The notes under the pieces: model-generated
The model's database searches: none
Told to the model about the DNA's origin: nothing
The model's input: only the letters and a program-made list of their open reading frames with translations
Program-made: the position numbers and the translations under genes
Shown here: in pieces, positions 17,419 to 29,500 of the stretch
How the letters are laid out: every line of letters starts with the position of its first letter
Position numbering within the stretch: the stretch's first letter is position 1
Assembly: GCF_001887595.1 (NCBI RefSeq)
Contig: NZ_CP017480.1
Span: forward strand, 4,492,001 to 4,556,000
From: Luteibacter rhizovicinus DSM 16549
GTDB taxonomy: Bacteria; Pseudomonadota; Gammaproteobacteria; Xanthomonadales; Rhodanobacteraceae
Direction: 5' to 3'
DNA length: 64,000 nt

Positions 17419-17528
17419 ACATAACGTCGTGTTCTCACATTCGATCAAGATGACAAGCGCTGTGACGATGTCGTTTCCAAATACACATGTCATCAACTGA
17501 CGATGCACGAAATCGGTGAAAACATTCA

Positions 17529-20500
17529 TCACTGCGCCATGCGTGCACGCTCCGCCGCCGTCAGACCATCGCCCGCCTTCCCTGCGCGCCGAACGACTTG
17601 TACCGGGCTCGAAGCATCGTAGACATTGTCGCGCGGCGTATCGACACTCGCGCTCGGGTTGTCGCCCATGACCTGTACCGAGATGATCGACGGTTGACGG
17701 TCGCGTGCGTCCGATTGCTGCTGACGGGCGACATCTTCCGCCGCCTTGGTCGCCGCACTCGCCGCCGAGCTGGCAGCATTAAGTGCGCCGACATTCACAC
17801 CCTGCACTACCGGAAGGCCTACCGAATCACCCTTCACCTGGACGTTGTCCGCATTGGCCACGTGCGCTGCGGCGACGACGAGATTGCCCGACACACGAAT
17901 GCCCGCATCGCCAGCGTCGACGGTGCCGCGCGGTGCCATCAGGTAGACCGAGCCCTCCGGCGCATCGGGGACGGTCTGCAACGTAGCGATACCCGCGCCG
18001 CTGACCTGGCCTGCCGGGTTCTCGAAGCACCAGGCATCCAGCGTGCACAAATAGCTTACCGGCGGGATTTCGCTCGTGGTCTTGGCGCCCTTGCCCGCAT
18101 TGATGTCACCGTTCGAACTCCAGATGGTGACGTCGCCACCCTGCTCGGTAAAGATGCGGCTCTGCGCGAGCAGGGTGCTGCCATCGGTGAACATGGAGAT
18201 CCCACCTTTCTGCAGCGTCAGGATGCCCTGCGTATTCGGGCCATCCAGCAGGTTCCCGCCGAAGTCGGTGGCAGGAGGCGGCGCCGAGGTACCGCCGAGA
18301 AGCGCCTCACCGCCGGGACCGAGGATGGAGATGTCGCCTCCGTGCTGTGTCTGTATCGTGCTGCCGCGAAGATCGAGATCGCCCGTGGATACGCGCTGCT
18401 CGGCACCGTTACTTCCGCCGCCCAGCCCATTGGCCGTGTAACCAAGAGAAGCCGGGAACAAGGCATTGATTGCCGCATAGCCCCGCGCATACTGACCCTT
18501 GAAGGGGCTCGTGTCGTCGTTGTAATCCTTACCGACCTGGGCAAGGATTCCGAACAGCGCTTTCTGCGTGTAGATCGCCTTCGCTTCATCGGGGAGCTCC
18601 TGGAAGCGTGCCCACGCCTGCGCCACGGAGTACGTCGGCTTGACGTCGTCCACGGCCAGGCCGGTATCGACCACCAGGCCCGCATCGTAATCTTCGACGA
18701 AAGCGACCAGCGAGGCGGAACCATCATCCAGGCCGGGGGGCTTGACCGCCGACGGATCGACATAAGCCTTGATGAAGGCGACCTGGTCGATGCCGGGGCC
18801 AACACCGAACGATGCATAGATCGATGCACCGTCGGAACTCAGGAACGGATTCAGGCTGTTACCCGAGGAATCGATGCCTGTGAGAATCGAAGGCGTTCCA
18901 TTCTGGATCAGTACCTTGTAGAGGCTGCGAACGCTGGAATCGAGTGAGTAATACTCGGTCTGCGACGCCAGGCGCCCCAGGTCACGTCCTGCTTCTATCG
19001 ACAGCACGCCCGAGCCGCCCTGGACGATGACCGGCAGGATCGACCAGGGAACGTCGACGCCGCCTGCGCTGAACCTCGACCCCGTCAGCGGCGTGTCATA
19101 GATATCGCGCCCCGCTCGGATCACCGAGATATCGGAGCCATGAACCTGCTGCCCCACATAGGCCAGATCGACGATGTCCCTGCCCGCCTCGATCTGGGCG
19201 ACCTTCGATGGCATCAGGTAGACGCCGCCCACACCACCGCCGCTGCCGTTGACGATATCGCCATCCAGGGCGTAAACCCGGACAGGATCGTTGTCGTCGG
19301 CGTGCCACGGCGTAGACGCATGCAGAAATTGCTGATCCGCCAGCTCGTTCGAGAGCGAATCGGCCAGATAGCCGCGCGTTCGTGCATTTGCGGCGGGTGA
19401 ACTGGCGTCCGTCGTCAAGGGATCGAGGTAGAGCGGCGAAGGCAGCGACGAAAGCGGTGCGTCGATCAAGCCCCAGACGTAGCGACTGTTCGGATTTGCC
19501 GTGATCGGCATATCGAAGTGGACCGAGTCCTGGGCCAACAAGCTGAGGTTTCCGTTGCTCGATGGGAACAGCTCGCCGGCAGACTTGAGGTTCAGATCGC
19601 CGTTGGCTGCGATCAGGCTCACCGTAGCGGGCAAAATGTCACCCGCCGTCGCGACGACGCTGTCGATCGACAACCCGGGGGCGAAGAGCCCCAACGGCGA
19701 TGCGAGATCGCCGTAGGTCAGGTCCCCGGCGAAGGCGGTCACGTCGACACGGGATGCCGACGAGTACGACTGGCCATCCGCGTGCCCCACAGGGATCAAC
19801 GCGTTGATCCCGGCGTAGTCCACCCAGGAAGGGTTGAATATCCCACCGAGCGACACGGAACCGTTCGCATCCACTTCCACCTGGGCATCCTGCATCGCGA
19901 TCAAGGTGGACACAGGCATCGTCGCCTGTGTTCGCGTTGGCGTCAGATAGGTCGCCGAGAAATCCGACCCGATCGAACCGTCCGCGTGGATCACGCCATC
20001 GCCCTTGGCAACGAAGTAGCTGCCGCTGAGAATGTCGCCGCCGGCGTTCACGGAAAGGTCGCCGCCACCGATCGTCCGCAACGAGCGTGCACCTGAGGCA
20101 TCCGTCGCGATCATCCACGTCGTCGGCAACGATACCGAAAGCTCGCGGATATCCCCGCCGGCCTGGATGCTGACGTTGCCACCCACACTCATCACGCCCT
20201 GGTCGAACGCACCGAAATTGATCGACGAGCGATCCTCGGTGTTGCCCGTCTGCATCCATTGCCACCAATACTGCGCCGTGGGCGTTCCTGCTGTGCCGGT
20301 CAGATCGCCCGTCGTGTCAGTCGTGTTCTGAAGGCCGAGAATGTCGCCCTTGGCGTTCAAGGACACATGACCGCCCTGATCGGGGTTCACAGGGCCTGTC
20401 ACGACGAGTTCCGGCGTCGCCGAGGTGACGAGCGCGTTGACTCTGGAAGGCTGCAGAATCTGTACCGATGTATCGGCCGTGGTGCCTTCGGCGGGCGCAC

Positions 20501-23500
20501 CAGCCGTGTAGATGGCTGCCGGGGCGCGATCATCCGTCCAGCGGATATCGCCGGCAGCCGCGATGTCGATATCACCCGTACCCGTGCGGATCAGGGTCGG
20601 TGCCGCGATGACCCTGCCCGTCGCGGTGTCGGTGTAGTCGGTGTGACCTCCGAGGACGACGTCCCCCGTCGAGCCACCCATCAGGGCCAGCGGATCCACG
20701 GAGAGTGTGTCAGCGCCGGCGACGAAGCGATACGAGCTGCTGTTGCCACCGACAAGCGTGGCGCTCAGGAGAGGCAAGGGATTACGCGCGCCAGCCTGGG
20801 GCGAGGGACTGTTATCCACCGGTGGATTGCGATCGATCGCGTCGAGCGTCGTCGGCGGCGGAGCCAGCGCCTGCATCACATCCGGCACGGAAAGCGTGTC
20901 GGAGAAGTCGGTCAACGCGATCGACTTGTTCAGATAGTCCGGATACGCCGCGAGATAGGGCACGTATTCGTTGATATTGGTCGGCTTGGTCAGCGGCGCA
21001 GGCGCATCCGGTACCGAAACCACAAAGCCGAAGCCCAGTCCGTAGGTAATCGCTTCTACCGGACGGAACCCCGGGGCGCCGGGCAGAGGCGACAGCAGGT
21101 AGTTGGAATACGCCACGTACTCCGAGTAGTAGTCGTGAATGGCCTGCGAGTCGCCGCTGAAATCCGTGGGAGGACTGAAAAGGTCGGGAAAACCATCCAC
21201 CCCGTTTCCGGTATCCAGGAGGGCCTGCCAGCCCGCACTCGCCTCTTCATACGTCGTATCCGGCGGCGCACCGCCCACCGATCCACCCGCATTGCCTACC
21301 TGATAGAAGCCATCGGTCACACTGGCTCTCACATCCAGGTCGTGATCCGCCCGCAGCGTCAAGACGGGCGCTTCGACGCCGGGACCGTATCGGAACACCT
21401 GATGGACGACGCCATTGGCGTCCTGCGTGCCTGCACCCAGGTTCCAGTTGGTGAGCACCGAAATGTCACCGCCATTGACGGTCGTTCCGCTGTTGCGCAG
21501 TTCAATCCCGGGGCGCACGTGCAGGTTGGACACTCCCGCAAGGCCGGGATCGAGAGCGATGCCCGGCTGCTGTACGAAGCGCATCAAGGTACCGGCACCC
21601 TGGCTCTCATCGCCGTTCACGTAGCCGTAGAACGTGGCATGGTCCGTATTCGTTCCGGTGGGCGTGAACCGGTAACGGGACAGGTAATCCGCGACCTGGG
21701 CATCGTTGCTACGGTCCGGGTCGGCAATCGCATTGCCGGCGTCATCCGTGAACGAGCCGGCGACGAGCGTCGGCTTCCCGGTCACGGCGTCATACTGGAA
21801 CCAGCCCGCCGCATCGATCGATCCATCGAAATGCTTCGTGAGGTCCGTCGACGCATCCTGCGCATCCCACACCGCATAAGCTTCCAGCGTCGTCGACGAC
21901 GTACGTGACAGATCGATCCCTGCCGCGATGCTTACCGGCACATTGCCATCGGCAAGCAGAGGCGCGCGAAGGTACAGCGTACCGTCGCCGAGGTCGCCGT
22001 CCTGCACCAGCGTCGCCTGCGAACCCAGGCGGATATGACCGGCATCCGCCGCCTGAATCTCTTCGTAGCCATAGGTGGCATTGAGCTGACCATCGGCCAC
22101 ACCGGACGTGCCAAGCGTGATGTCGCCACCGTGATGGCCCGCGCTGGATGCACTCGTATCCAGGCGTCCATCGATATCGACACCCTTCGCACCGAAGATA
22201 TCGATCGTACCGCCGAAGCTGCCGGAGGCATCCACCGTGCCCGCGATGTTCACGTCGCCGCCGTCCGCCGTCAGGTGGACCAGGTGTGAGTGCAACGTAT
22301 CGCCCGCGGCAAGACCCAGATCGCCCTGGCGCGTATGCACCGTCACCGAGCCGTCGAAGCCACCTGCCCCGGCGCGTCCCGAGAGGTCACTGAGGTCGAA
22401 TGCGCCCAGCGTGTCGACGGAAAGCACACCACCAAGATAACCATCCGCCGCCTTTCCAAGTAGCTGACCGGAAAGTGTCGCCACACCACGGTCGGCAGCC
22501 AGGTCGAACGTGCCCGCATTGCCGCCATCGGCAGCGCCGCTCACGTCGACTGTGGCGCCCTGGGCCAGGGTGACATTGCCGCGGTCGGCGTGCAGCTGCA
22601 CGGTGCCACCTGGTACATGGACCGCTGTATCGTTGAAGGGCAACGACAGCCCCGACACATCGATCGTCGCTCCGTCGGCGATCGAGACATCTCCCGACGT
22701 CGCATGCAGCACGAACTTGCCGCCCTGGGAGACGAGGTCGGTACCGATGTCCAGCGACCCGGCCTCGAGATCGAGCTTGCCGCCGGCATTTGCGCTGCCG
22801 GCCGACGCCTGTCCGCCTCGTGCAAGCTGCATGGCGCCCGTGGTGAGCAGATGGTTGTCCGCGCCGTTGTCGGCGCGGACTTGCGGTGCGGTCACCTTGA
22901 GATCGGCGCCGCCAAGATCGAACGTTCCTGTTCCCGAGGCAAAGAGACCGGACGAGGCATTCACGTCGACGTGACCCAGTCCACTCGCAGCGATGTCACC
23001 GTTGCCCAGATGAACGGCCCCCGCCTTGACAGCAAGGGAACCTGTGCCGGCAGCCGGGCCGGTCGAGGTTGCCCCCGTATCGTTGGCGAACGTCACCGAC
23101 GCTGCGGAAAGCGAGGCACTGCCACCGTCGCTGATCAGCGTCGGTGTGCTGAGGATGAGATCGTTCGATGCCGCCAGCGATGCATCGCCAAGCAGATCGA
23201 TGGACTGACGCCCACGGAGCGTGGTCGAGTCGCTATTGGCGAGCTGTGCGAGAACTCGCGGACCGATGAGCAAGGTGCCCGCGTCCGCCTGGGCGTCCGT
23301 ATCGCTGCCACCCAGGGCGATATGGCCAGCCGTCACATCGATAGCTTTTGCATGCAGGGTTGCATCCGCTGCGAGCTGGGTATGGCCCGTCGCATCCATG
23401 CTGAGCGAGTTGGCCGCGTCGATGACGGCACCCGCGCCGATCGTAAGGTCGCCGCCCGGTGTGCCAGTGGCGCCATCGATGCCGGTGATGTCGTTACGCA

Positions 23501-26500
23501 CGATGGCGGATGGATCCAGACCCGAAACGCGCAGCAGGGCACCGTCGCCGTTGATCGCCGGCGACGAGGCAGTGGCATCCTGACCGATCAGCAGCGGCGA
23601 CGATGCGGCATCGTTGCTGGCCGTGGCGCGAAGGACGCTTCCGTCGCCCAGGGTGACACCACCGTTGCCACTCGCGGCAAGGATGATCTCGGTGCCCTGT
23701 AGCGGATGCGCCGCGTCGTTCGAGAGCACGACCTGATCCGCGATGACATCGACGACATCACCCTGCGCCGTACTGTCACGCTTACCACCGATCAACAGAC
23801 TACCCGCGCCCAATTGGGTGAGTTCGTCGGCCGAGATATGCAGGTAGCCGTCGAGAGCTGTCTCGTTGCCGCCGAGGATCTGAATGGCGTCGCCGGCGAT
23901 GTCGACCTGCGAGCCGCGACCGCCGGCCGCCGGCGCGGCGTCGAGGGTCGCCCCCAGTGTCAGCGCCTTGGAGGCCGCGATGGTCAGGCGCCCGGCGTCG
24001 GCGCCTAGGCGCGGCGCGACCTCACCGTTGCGGGCGGCCTGGTCGGCAAAGAACGTATCGGCCGAGGTCGTCGTGTACTCCGAATACTGGCCCCAGGTCT
24101 GCGCCGACTGCAGCATGAAGGCACTGGAACGCGCATCCCGCGCCCCCGTCAAGGTGTCGGTGAAATAACCGCCGACGACTTGCGTTCCGTCGGGTGCGGT
24201 GGAAACGCGGCCAACGACGGGATCCTTTACGCCTGCGTCCTGCACAAGACGGAAGGCCCCCGGCAACGTCGCATAGCGAGCCGGCAGCAGCGTATACACA
24301 CCGTCGGGCAATCCGGGTACGCCACTCAGGTAAACGCCTTGGCCAACTTCCGGGCCGGCACCAGCACCCTTCTCCAACGACGCGTCGTGTGCGGACAGCG
24401 GCGCGTGGTAGCCAGGGACGATCGCGTAGATGGCGCGCCCATCCGCGTACTGCGGCACCTGAGTGCCGGTGGCGGAGTTACTGAAGTCGGTATTGTATTG
24501 CGACAGCACATCGCGTGAGCCACCTGTACCCGGCACCCACTCCACTGCCTGGACGTGGCCACCACCGGAAAGGTCGACCTTCGCGCCGGCGTCGATGGAT
24601 ACGTTGTCACCGGCGATCGACACCGACTTTTCCGGCGGCTTGTCGATGATGTTCGTGCCGGTGTCACTCGCGCTCTCGAAGTGCCAATCCTTGCCATCTT
24701 CCGTGGTTCCATAAGGCACCACCGCACCATCGAGCGATACCGAAGTGATACTTCCGGGGGCAAGGTGTACATCCTTCGCAGCCGCAAGCGGCATCGACGC
24801 GGAAAGGCCAAGTACGCTCAGGGTCGCTGCCGGATCGTCGGTGCCGAGCGCGATGGCACCGGAAGGCACCCAGATCGTCCCTTCCTGCAGGATGTGATCC
24901 GCGCCGACGGCCAGGCTGCCGCCGGCAGAGAGCGGGGTCGTCGTGTCGGTAGCGCCTGCCTGATGGAAGGCGACCGTGGTATCCGATGCAGGATTGCTCG
25001 CATCGATGAGAAAACGGTAACCCGTCGTCGGATACACGCGTGTCGCCGTGAAGTCGAGGTTACCGGTAGTGAACAGCCAGCCGGTCTGCTGGAACAGTGG
25101 CTCGTCACCCGACAAATAGAAACGCAGGTCGCCCGTCGACCGGAACGATGCGTTGCCGAAGCCGGAAAGGTTAACGTGTCCCCCGATATCGATGAAGTCG
25201 GCATTCACGTCCAGCGAGCCGCTGCCACTCGATGCGCCAGCGACATTGGGAATGTAGGTACCTTCGATCGACACGTAGGGCGCCGAAAGCGTGACGTGTC
25301 CGCCGACCGCTACCGTGCCGCCGAATGTCGCCGTTCGATCGCCCGCGCCGATGGAAGCAACGTGGTCGCTGTCGATCTGGATGCTGCGTCCCACGTGCAG
25401 GTCGACATCGCCAGCGAAGACGACGTCGGTTTCTTTTCCGTTCGTGCCGATCTCGAGGTCGTCGATGCCTGAGCCGCTCAAGCGATCGGCCGAGAATCGC
25501 AGGTCGCCGTTATCGCCCTGCCCCAACATGGGGCCGTAAGGATCGCCTCCGACAGGTGCTCGCCAACCACTCTGCGCGATGATGATCTGGGGCGTTCCGA
25601 GCCTTGTAATAGCGTTAGGGTCGGCGACGATCGTCAGCCCTCCGCCCTGAGAGTCGCCGACGCCGCCCCATGCGTCGATCCTGCCGTCGAAGAACAGGCG
25701 CGTCGCCTGCAGCGTGAGCTTGCCACCGTTGCTCCAGACGGGCGACGGCGCGTAGGACGTTCCACCCAGGCCGATCCGCCGGCCGTCGGTCGGCAGATCG
25801 AACGTGTCATTGGTACCGTTGATCAGGACCTGAGCGCCTTGTTCCGCGACGACCTCACCCGACGAGGAGAGCACGACGCTGCCGCCATCGAGCACGGTGC
25901 CGGTTCTACTCATCGCCGCCAGCCCGCCCTTGCCCGGCAAGGCGCCCGCGCCGGGGTCGATCAACGACACGCCGCTCGCATCGATAACGGCATCCGCGCC
26001 GAGCCAAAGCGAGCGGTCGACGATGCTCTCGCCGATCCCCGAACCAACCGCCGTGTTGGTCAGCGTGATGTTGCCGCCGTGTGCCACAAGTGAGCCGTCG
26101 ACCACGATATGACCGCTGCTCGACAGAGCAAGGGTGTTGCCGGATCCGACATCCAGACGTGCCCCTTCGCCGATATCGACCGTACCGGTGACGCCGGTCA
26201 ACGCCGCGGAGGGAACCGCCGCGTTCCGGACCCAGGTCTGGTAGATACCGGCCTGGATCGACAGCCCGTCGGTGTTTCGCCGATGGGTATAGCGTTGAAA
26301 CGCGCCGACATCGCCCGTGGTGATCGCCACCGCTGCGTCAGGCCGGCCCAGCAAGCCCGTCGTACTTGCCAGACTCAACAAGTCCTGCTGGTCGGCAAGC
26401 ATGTAGCGTGGCCTCAGGGTGAGGTCGACCCCCGGCCCGACCGAGGCGTCGGTGTCCGCGATAAGGCTATAGCTCGAGAAGCCGAGCGACTCGATCCAGG

Positions 26501-29500
26501 TGGGATCGAGATAAAGCAGGGCAAGCTTATCCTTCGCTTTTTCCAAGCCGCCGACCTGGATGGCGGGGGCGTGAAGGGTAAGCGTACCGCCGCCAGAAAA
26601 TCCTTCCGCGACGATCGAACCATCCAGGTGAATCGCTCCGCCGAGCAGATCGTTCGGCGTGGCGCCGCTGCCACTATAAGTAAAGAACCCCGACGCAACG
26701 TGCGTCTGCAACGTGACGTCGCCACCGCGGCCGACGGGAAGGTCGCCATTCATGGCGAGGTGGCCATCGGCCGCCACGTACCCTCCCCCGGATACGTCGA
26801 TCAGGCTTCCCTGATCGAGGTAGATGTTTGCCGTATCGTCCGCTAGCCCCCGTGGAATAAAGCCCGCCCAGGAAGTAAGCGAAACACTGCCGCCGTCGAT
26901 CCACGCATCGCCTTCGATGTCATCGGCGGTGCGTCCGGCATCGTTAGTCCACCGCCCGCTAGTGTCGAGGACGCCCTTCGAGCCGACGCGCAAAAACGCC
27001 TGCGCGAGTGTGTCCGACGGCGCGTTGGCGCCCGTCGGAATCGAGATCAGGTTGATCGCGCCGCCATGTGTGACGATCTTCCCCTCGACATCCACCCCGT
27101 AAGCCGTTATGTCGACCTCTCCTCCATCGGCCAGGTTGAGGTCAGTGTCATCGCGAACGAGTACCGTACCGCCCGTCGTCAGGCGAAGCTTGCGGAAGCC
27201 ACCGTTCTCGATCATCGCGGTAGACAACGTTCGCCATCTCAGCGGATTGTTCGGATCGTCCGGATTCCCTCCGGGGACAGGGAACGCGGAGTCCTCATTG
27301 AAATCCGGGACGTACGATTCGATGGGCGTGCGGTCTGTCTGGATGACGTAGTTGATGACCGCAGTCTTAGCGATAGCGGACGTCGGCGAAGCGATGGATG
27401 TATCCAACAAGATGACGTCTAGCGCGCCACCCAATGGCAGGTTTCCGCTGCGCACCTGCTCCCTGCCTGCGTAGGCATGGGCGTCGAGATCACCGTCGAT
27501 CACCACGTCCTGGCCTCCCTTCGGCTGGAAGGTCAGCGTCCCCGCATCGCCACCCTTGATGAACCCCGGATCGAACCTGCCCATGTTCGCCAGCAGCGGA
27601 CTGGTCGTGAACGTCTCGGTGACGCCCCAACGTGCGTGGTTTGCGGTAAAGACACCGGCAAAGCCCGTGTAATCGACATTGGGATCCGCCGAGGCGATGT
27701 CGTACATCAGCCCATTCGCCCCCTGCAGGCGAGGCGTCTGGATGTAACCCGGCAGATAGTTCAGGAAGCCACCTTCAAGCCGGAGCTGGGCGCCGGTGCG
27801 GACGATCGCACCGCCGTTGAAGGTGATATTCCCCGCATTGATCATCAGCTGGTCGACGGTACGCGGCATGTTTGCCACGTAGCCCGCTACATTGAGGATC
27901 GGACTACCTACCCAGTCGAGGCCATCCGCGCGCGTTCCGGACTGTGTGCTGTCTACGGCAACGTTCTTCGCCGTATACAAGGGACTGTTCCGCAGCAGCG
28001 GCGAATCGGCCAGCTCGTTCAGACCGATACGCGGGACGATGACCAGCAACGCCGACATGGGAAGCACGACGTTCGCAAGGCCGGACACATCGATGATCGA
28101 GCCTCCGGCAAGATAGGCATTGCCATTAAACGTGACATTGCCGGCAGGTACTTCCATCAGGGAACCTGCCTCCATCACCGCCGAAGGCGTATTGACCTTG
28201 ACGCTACTGGAGGTGAACGCATTGTCCGCATCCTGGCTGGACGACGTCGTCTCGCCATCCTTCTCCGGCAGTACGGTCGTGACCGACCCCGTACCGAAGG
28301 TGATCTTCCCCCCTTGGGTATTTGCGGGATCGAATACCAGACTGCCCGGGTGGCTGAGGCTTGTGGACGCGACCACGACGCCGTCCTGGCGGGCGTCATC
28401 GGCCAGCCAGTGGATCGAGCCTCTACGGGCCTGGATCAGGCCCGTGTTCTCGATACTGCCCGTGGGCGGGGTGAAACTGGGAAAGCCGCTGTAGAGCGCG
28501 ACGTTGAGGTTACCCGTGGCTCCCGTGACCGCGACGATGCCAGGCGCTGCCGACAGAATGACCTGTGCATCGTCGGCGACGACCTGACCGGCCTGTGCAA
28601 TCGTCGGTGCCGACAGGAGTACGAAGCCGTCCTTCGTGCCGGAAATCGATGCGCCTTTCTCGACGACGACGGAGCCGCGCGTCGACTCCGCGTAGTTCTC
28701 GACCGAACCACTGGTAAGGAACGCAGTGACGTTTCCGTCATTCGAGAGGATATGCTCGGGATCCTGCGTCGCCCCGATGCCGTACTTCATGAAGAACGCA
28801 TTGCTCTTCGTCACATCTCTGGTGAACAGATCCAGCGAACTGGCGATCAGCGAATGCGTATTGACCTGCGCCCCACCCCCAAAGATCATGCCATTTCGGT
28901 TGAGCAGGTAAACCGTACCTTCCGCCTTGATCTGCCCCAGGATCGTGCTCGGATTCCCGGAGGGATCGTTGATCCGGTTCAGCGCAATCCACTGGTTGCT
29001 GCCGTCCGTCTGCGTACCGCCCGTCTGATCGAAATGCACCGTGGTGTGACGACCGACGTTGAACGACTCCCAGGTCATGATCGCCTTGGAGGCGTTCTGC
29101 TTGATCTCGACCGTGGTCTGACCGTTGGCGACCGACTGCGTCGGCGCATTGGCGTTCTGCCACAAGGTCGGATCGCTGAGGACGTTGCGGTCGACTTTAA
29201 GCCCACCCGCGGCGATGCCGTCCGGTACGTTCGACGCCAGCTGCTGCGCCGCCTTCTGTGCGCTGTTCTGCGCGGCCATCTGCGCGGCGACCGCCTGTGC
29301 GGCGGCGTCGAGATTCGCGATCGACTGCTGCACGCGTTGCTGCAACATCACGTTGCCGGGCGTGAACACGTTGCCGCCGTTGTTGCCCGCACCGTTACCG
29401 GGCGTGGGCGTCGTCGGCTGCGTGGCACCCGCCTGCTTGGCGGCCAGCCAGGCCTGACTGAAGGGGGGCGGCGTCGCGGCATGGGCCGCGCCACCGAACA

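Noticed and set aside
17448..17466. Additional Pho box before the PstS-like gene (TCGTCAC ... TTGTCAT on the minus strand)
   Set aside because: The two half-sites are 12 bp rather than 11 bp apart and the first has two mismatches; kept only as background.
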